Below, piece after piece: positions 59,685 to 64,000 of a DNA stretch of 64,000 nucleotides. Origin of the DNA: an uncultured Faecalibacterium sp. Lineage in GTDB: Bacteria; Bacillota; Clostridia; Oscillospirales; Ruminococcaceae. Numbering within the stretch: position 1 is the first letter of the stretch; the number at the start of each line of letters is the position of its first letter. A program made the translations under genes and the position numbers. A model generated the notes under the pieces. The model was not told the origin of the DNA. It did not search any database and was given only the letters and a program-made list of their open reading frames with translations. The stretch lies in contig UQDV01000009.1 in NCBI GenBank assembly GCA_900539945.1, positions 1-64,000 of the forward strand, written 5' to 3'.

Positions 59685-59715
59685 CGCCCCCCGCCCGGGC
59701 TGCTGATTTCAGGAC

Positions 59716-59765
59716 AAAACGAAAGTCCCTGTGAACGCAAAGGTTCACAGGGACTTTTGTTTTGC
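59716..59765. terminator. Bidirectional terminator
   Basis: AAAGTCCCTGTGAAC pairs with GTTCACAGGGACTTT over GCAAAG, flanked by CAAAAC and GTTTTG, between the GNAT gene and the convergent malQ. Confidence 0.9.
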
Positions 59766-59792
59766 TCGTTTCAGATTTTACAGAACTTCTCG

Positions 59793-61295
59793 TTATGCCC
59801 AGTTCATCCGGCCATAGCGGGTGGTGATACTGCAAATTTCTTTTTGCAGCTTTGGGGTCAGCTGGCTCTTTTTTAGCCGCCAGCGCCAGTTCTGGCCCAC
59901 GGTGGAGGGCTTGTTGATCCGGGCGGAATTGTTCAGTCCCAGCCAGTCCTGCATGGGGATGATGCAGGTGGCTGCGGCACTGCGGAAGATAAGGGCGATC
60001 ATGCTCTTATAGAGCTGCGCTTCCGGCGTGGCATAATCGTACAGATAATCCCGCACCCGTGCACGTTCGGCAGAGGTGATGGTCTGGTACCACGACACCA
60101 GTGTTTCGTTGTCGTGGGTGCCGGTGTAGGCCACGCTGTTCACCGGGTAATTATGGGGCAGGTAATCGCTGGCACTGCCGGTGTCGCGGGAATCGAAGGC
60201 AAATTCCAGCACCTTCATGCCGGGGAAACCGCTGTCCCGCACCAGCTGCCGGACAGTCTCGCTCATATAGCCCAGATCCTCGGCAATGATCTCCCGCTTG
60301 CCCAGTGCCTGCTCCACCGCACGGAACAGCTCGATGCCAGGGCCTTTTTCCCAATGGCCGGGTGCCGCAGTTTCACTGCCGTAAGGAATGGAAAAATACT
60401 CGTCGAAACCGCGGAAGTGGTCGATGCGAACCACATCGTACAGTTCAAAGCAATACCACAAGCGGGTGATCCACCACTGATAGCCCGTTTCCCGGTGCTT
60501 TTCCCAGCGGTAGAGCGGATTGCCCCAGAGCTGGCCGGTGGGCGAAAAACCATCCGGCGGAACACCTGCCACAGCGGTGGGAATGTTGTCCTCATCCAGC
60601 TGGAACATCTGCGGGTTCGCCCATGCATCGGCAGAATCCAGTGCCACATAGATGGGGATATCGCCGATGATGCGGATGCCCTTTTCGTTGGCGTAAGCCT
60701 TTAGTGCACGCCACTGCTGGTCGAATTTGAACTGGAGATATTTGTAGTACTCCACCTCAAAATACAATTCCCGGCGGTAGTAGTCCATGGCATTCTGCCA
60801 GCGCAGGCGGATATCCTCCGCCCACTCGATCCACGGCTTGCCCTCAAAGCGATCCTTCACCGCCATGAACAGGGCAAAGTCATCCAGCCACCACTTGTTC
60901 TGTTCACCGAAGGCCGCAAACTCCGCATTGTGGCCGATGTCGCTGCGGGAGTAGGCCAGCCGCAGCAGGCGGCCCCGCTCCTTGTAGAGCTGGCTGTAGT
61001 CGATATCGTCCGCCTTGCGGCCGAACTTTGCCTTTTTGCACTCTTCTGCCGTGAGCACACCCTCTTTGACCAGCTCATCCAGACTGATGAAATAGGGGTT
61101 GCCAGCAAAGGCGGAAAAGCTCTGATACGGGCTGTCGCCGTAGCTGGTCACACCCAGCGGCAGGATCTGCCAGTAGGTCTGCCCGGCGTCCTTCAGCCAA
61201 TCTACAAAATCGTATGCTTCCTGCGAAAAGCAGCCGATGCCGTAGGGGGACGGCAGACTGCTGACGGGCAGTAAAATGCCTGCACTTCTTTGCAT
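59793..61295 (-). CDS. malQ: 4-alpha-glucanotransferase (second copy)
   Basis: 500 residues, GH77. Key segments match the first copy at 15197: YWQILPLGVTSYGDSPYQSF, VVRIDHFRGFDEYF, IIAEDLGYMSE and AYTGTHDNETL. It is somewhat longer through insertions near residues 110-150. The ATG at 61295 follows AAGAAGGA. It is the last gene of a unit with the EEP phosphatase and PTS permease, so here it would disproportionate maltose released in the cytoplasm. Confidence 0.95.
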   Translation of the reverse strand: MQRSAGILLPVSSLPSPYGIGCFSQEAYDFVDWLKDAGQTYWQILPLGVTSYGDSPYQSFSAFAGNPYFISLDELVKEGVLTAEECKKAKFGRKADDIDYSQLYKERGRLLRLAYSRSDIGHNAEFAAFGEQNKWWLDDFALFMAVKDRFEGKPWIEWAEDIRLRWQNAMDYYRRELYFEVEYYKYLQFKFDQQWRALKAYANEKGIRIIGDIPIYVALDSADAWANPQMFQLDEDNIPTAVAGVPPDGFSPTGQLWGNPLYRWEKHRETGYQWWITRLWYCFELYDVVRIDHFRGFDEYFSIPYGSETAAPGHWEKGPGIELFRAVEQALGKREIIAEDLGYMSETVRQLVRDSGFPGMKVLEFAFDSRDTGSASDYLPHNYPVNSVAYTGTHDNETLVSWYQTITSAERARVRDYLYDYATPEAQLYKSMIALIFRSAAATCIIPMQDWLGLNNSARINKPSTVGQNWRWRLKKSQLTPKLQKEICSITTRYGRMNWA

Positions 61296-61312
61296 GTTTC
61301 TTGATTTCCTTC

Positions 61313-62137
61313 TTATCGTTCTACTTCGATCAGAACGCCCGCATGGTCGGAGACCCGGGGCTCCTGTTTTCCGCCGAATACCACCCGGCTGCTGTGCACC
61401 GGCACCGCCTGGGAGCACCAGATCTGGTCAATGCGTTTTTTGGCAGACGCGTCCGGAGCATCCCGCCAGCCGTCAATGGCCTGCACGACGGTATAGCCGT
61501 CATCCCGCTGCCGGGCCAGCCGGTAGGTATCCTGCCAGCCGCTGCGCAGAATGAGGTCGTAGCCCTCACCCCGCACATCGGCTTCACTGTTGAAATCGCC
61601 CAGCAGGAACGCCAGCGGTTTTGCACCGGCTGCCGCCGCCAGAATGTTCCACTGATCGGCAAAGGGCTCTTCCTCGTCCTTCCACCAGCCCAGATGCACC
61701 GCGTAATACCAGACATCTCCTGCACAGATGCCCAGCGCCCGACGGGTCTTCCAGTTGTTGTAATCGTTGATTTGGCTCAGCAGCAGGTTCTCGGCGGCGG
61801 TGATGGGTGCCCGGCTGAATACCGCCATGCCCTCGTCGTATCTGTCGTAGCCGATCTTGGCCGGGAGCCAGCTCCAATGGTAGGCACAGCCCGCTTCTTC
61901 CAGCATCCGGGCCACCGCAGCGGCATGGTTGTCCGCTTTCAGCAGCACCATATTGCCGGGGCAGGGGTAGTACCCCGCCGGGACATCTGCCAGCAGCGGC
62001 GCAGCGGCGGTCTGGTTCACCTCCTGCAGGGCGAACACATCCGGCTGTTCCTTTCGGATAAACTCCACAAAAGCATCCCGCTTGGCCTCATATGCCGGTT
62101 CGATGAGACTGTGGGTATTCAATGTCAGCAGTTTCAT
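61313..62137 (-). CDS. mapP: EEP-family phosphatase, probable maltose-6'-phosphate phosphatase
   Basis: 274 residues. The endonuclease/exonuclease/phosphatase fold is shown by LTLNTHSLIEP, the metal Glu in DVFALQEVN, LLGDFNSEADV and the terminal VSDHAGVLIEV. MapP enzymes of this family dephosphorylate maltose-6'-phosphate made by a PTS in lactic acid bacteria. Here the gene lies 6 bases after a glucose/maltose-type PTS permease and before malQ, which supports the same role. A DNase or lipid phosphatase role is the alternative. Confidence 0.78.
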   Translation of the reverse strand: MKLLTLNTHSLIEPAYEAKRDAFVEFIRKEQPDVFALQEVNQTAAAPLLADVPAGYYPCPGNMVLLKADNHAAAVARMLEEAGCAYHWSWLPAKIGYDRYDEGMAVFSRAPITAAENLLLSQINDYNNWKTRRALGICAGDVWYYAVHLGWWKDEEEPFADQWNILAAAAGAKPLAFLLGDFNSEADVRGEGYDLILRSGWQDTYRLARQRDDGYTVVQAIDGWRDAPDASAKKRIDQIWCSQAVPVHSSRVVFGGKQEPRVSDHAGVLIEVER

Positions 62138-62143
62138 AGTTTT

Positions 62144-63823
62144 TTACAGAATATCGTTAATATCAGATTTCAGAACGTCTGCCTTGGGGCCGTACACCGC
62201 CTGGATGCCGTCGCCCTTGACCAGCAGGCTCAGGGCACCCTCGGCCTTCCATGCGGCGAGGTCGGCCACCTTGGCGGGGTCCTTCACGGTGACACGCAGA
62301 CGGGTCATGCAGGCATCCACCAGCACGATGTTCTCCCGGCCGCCCAGCAGGGCGATGATGCGCTCGGCCTGACCGTTGTCCGCCTTTTTGTCGGCCTTCT
62401 TCTCGGTCTTGGTGTCAGCTGCGGCATCGTTTGCGTTGTCATCGGTGTAGTTGCCCAGACGGCCCGGGGTAGCCAGATTGAGCTTGCCGATCATGAAGTA
62501 GGCCACGAAATAGCCGATGAGGAAGAATGCCACCACGCAGAGCACAAAGTTGATGATATCACCGCCCAGACCGGCCTGCAGGGACATGGGGATACGGGTG
62601 ATGAATTCCAGATTGCCGAAGGAGTGCAGGCGCAGATGGATGATGCCCGCCATGGCAAAGGCACAGCCCTGCAGGATGGCGTATACAATGTACAGCGGCA
62701 TGGCGCAGAACATGAACATGAACTCCAGCGGCTCGGTCACACCGGTGAGGAACACAGCCAGTGCGGTGGAAATGAACATGGATTTGTAATTCTTGCGCTT
62801 GTCGGCATCCACGCGGCGGTACATGGCCAGGGCGATGCCCAGCAGCAGGCCGGTGGCGCCGATCATCTGACCAACCTTGAAGCGGGCGGGAGTGACGGTA
62901 GCCAGCAGATTATTATAGGCGGCCATGTCACCGCCCTTCTTGAAGTTGATGAGGTCGTTGGCCCATGCCAGCCACAGCGGGTCCTGACCAAACACCTGAC
63001 TGCCTGCGTTCACGCCGGTGGCGATGGTGTAGGTGCCGCCGAAGGAGGTATAGTTCATGGGGATGGTCAGCATATGGTGCAGACCAAAGGGCAGCAGCAG
63101 ACGCTCCAGAGTACCATAGATGAACGGAGCCAGCACCGGAGAAGTCTCGGAAGAGTTGGCGATCCAGATGCCAAAGTTGTTGATGCCGGTCTGCACCACA
63201 GGCCAGAACAGCGCCAGCACCATGGAGATGACCACCGAGTAGGCAATGACCACCATGGGCACGAAGCGCTTGCCGTTGAAGAAAGCCAGCGCATCCGGCA
63301 GCTTGCGGAAGTTGTAGTATTTATTGTAAGCCACGCCGCCCACAAAACCGGCAATGATGCCCACGAACACGCCCATGTTCAGAGCCGGTGCGCCCAGCAC
63401 AGAGGTGAAGTAGCCGTTGACGGCGATTTCCTGCCCGAACAGGGTGTGGGTCACGGCGTTGGGGTCTGCCAGCATGGCGCTGGTAACGCCGAAGATGTTG
63501 CCGGTGATGACGTTGATGAGCGCAAAGGCCAGCACAGCCGCAAAGGCACCGCCTGCGCGTTCTTTTGCCCAGCTGCCGCCGATGGCGACGGCGAACAGGA
63601 TATGCAGGTTGTTGATGACGGCCCAGCCGATGTTCTCCATCGTAGTGCCGATGGTCATGACGGCGGCAATGTCACCGCCGCTCATCTGCACTAGCTTGCC
63701 CAGACTGATCATCAGACCCGCCGCAGGCATGACGGCGATGACGGTCATCAGAACTTTGCCCAGTTTTTGCAAAAAGTCGAAATTGATGAGCCCCTTCTTG
63801 GGAGCTGTCTGTGTGATTGCCAT
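62144..63823 (-). CDS. PTS glucose/maltose-type permease, IIC and IIB domains
   Basis: 559 residues. The IIC domain (residues 15-440) has ten or so membrane helices and the motifs VIAVMPAAGLMISLG and GVTEPLEFMFMFCAMPLY. A charged linker rich in Lys and Asp (DTKTEKKADKKAD) leads to the IIB domain with the phosphorylated Cys in LVDACMTRLRV. There is no IIA domain, so phosphate must come from a separate IIA-Glc. The neighbours suggest maltose as the sugar. AGGAGG lies before the ATG. Confidence 0.94.
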   Translation of the reverse strand: MAITQTAPKKGLINFDFLQKLGKVLMTVIAVMPAAGLMISLGKLVQMSGGDIAAVMTIGTTMENIGWAVINNLHILFAVAIGGSWAKERAGGAFAAVLAFALINVITGNIFGVTSAMLADPNAVTHTLFGQEIAVNGYFTSVLGAPALNMGVFVGIIAGFVGGVAYNKYYNFRKLPDALAFFNGKRFVPMVVIAYSVVISMVLALFWPVVQTGINNFGIWIANSSETSPVLAPFIYGTLERLLLPFGLHHMLTIPMNYTSFGGTYTIATGVNAGSQVFGQDPLWLAWANDLINFKKGGDMAAYNNLLATVTPARFKVGQMIGATGLLLGIALAMYRRVDADKRKNYKSMFISTALAVFLTGVTEPLEFMFMFCAMPLYIVYAILQGCAFAMAGIIHLRLHSFGNLEFITRIPMSLQAGLGGDIINFVLCVVAFFLIGYFVAYFMIGKLNLATPGRLGNYTDDNANDAAADTKTEKKADKKADNGQAERIIALLGGRENIVLVDACMTRLRVTVKDPAKVADLAAWKAEGALSLLVKGDGIQAVYGPKADVLKSDINDIL

Positions 63824-63855
63824 GATGTTCCTCCTTGTTCTTTTGCATTTGATTA

Positions 63856-63923
63856 TGCAAGTATTGCATTACGCTTGCATTAGATTGCGCAATAAGAATA
63901 GCTTACTTTCGCAAAGTTTACAA
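63856..63923 (-). promoter_or_regulatory. PTS operon promoter with downstream operators
   Basis: On the minus strand TTGTAA (63918-63923) and TATTCT (63895-63900) are 17 bases apart. Directly downstream of the -10 box lie the palindromes ATTGCGCAAT (63884-63893) and TGCAA-GTA-TTGCA (63856-63868). This layout fits a repressor blocking the PTS-mapP-malQ operon. The last 77 bases of the window hold nothing else recognisable. Confidence 0.65.
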
Positions 63924-64000
63924 GAGTTTTTTGAGTTTCAGAGTGTCTTTCTGCATCTTGTACATTGTCGAAAGCGATTTTTGTTGAAAATGTCAAACCT

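Overview
The window most resembles the chromosome of Faecalibacterium (Oscillospiraceae, Clostridia). The basis is a GC-rich genome with Firmicutes-style Shine-Dalgarno sites, a Clostridia-type spoIIGA-sigE-sigG-spoIIID block, and a protein at 42687-43136 that I recognise from memory as a homologue of the Faecalibacterium prausnitzii anti-inflammatory protein MAM. No phage, integron or CRISPR array was seen. Accessory character shows as small secreted proteins, tandem paralogues, a candidate toxin-antitoxin locus and a striking number of gene relics.

Layout. 1-10 kb: end of cutC, degV, a DUF1836 regulator, an AT-rich secreted repeat protein, prfB, a RING/DUF2628 membrane protein, galU, a CPA2 antiporter, the rpsF-ssb-rpsR operon and a secreted Ig-like protein. 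10-17 kb: LacI regulator, maltodextrin ABC importer (binding protein, two permeases) and 4-alpha-glucanotransferase. 17-26.9 kb: two MAM-like double-glycine-leader proteins, galactokinase with a divergent AraC regulator, RlmD, an FMN/FAD reductase with a divergent LysR regulator, a truncated pyruvate kinase and a PfkB kinase. 26.9-34.6 kb: response regulator, histidine kinase and MacB-type ABC transporter; HxlR with a flavin-reductase-like protein; a macrodomain-SirTM sirtuin pair. 34.7-42.3 kb: FprA flavoprotein, RmuC, a transglutaminase-like protein and three tandem secreted alpha/beta hydrolases. 42.6-46.8 kb: the MAM homologue and the sporulation genes, with a duplicated small-RNA/small-peptide locus between sigE and sigG. 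46.8-48.4 kb: TPP riboswitch-thiT, tRNA-Ala and a GH94 relic. 48.6-59 kb: molybdenum cofactor genes (MoeA-like, moaC, moaA, MOSC-Mog fusion), modA, then AraC, glgP and relics, then modBC. 59-64 kb: GNAT, a second 4-alpha-glucanotransferase, a probable maltose-6'-phosphate phosphatase and a maltose/glucose-type PTS permease.

How it works together. Two independent routes feed maltose or maltodextrin to 4-alpha-glucanotransferases, an ABC importer at 12-16.7 kb and a PTS permease plus phosphatase at 59.8-63.8 kb. GlgP, GalU and GalK connect these to glucose-1-phosphate and UDP-sugar pools. The molybdenum block covers molybdate uptake and several cofactor steps, but no molybdoenzyme is visible here.

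The observations most worth pursuing are the three MAM-family proteins, a candidate type I toxin-antitoxin locus at 44.96-45.6 kb whose RNA antitoxin gene is duplicated, the conserved sporulation cassette in a genus described as non-sporing, the SirTM-macrodomain pair without its usual carrier-protein genes, and a modA relic that kept a full copy of the modA promoter and leader. Coordinates, motifs and promoter spacings were read by eye; family assignments come from recognised motifs, not from a database search.
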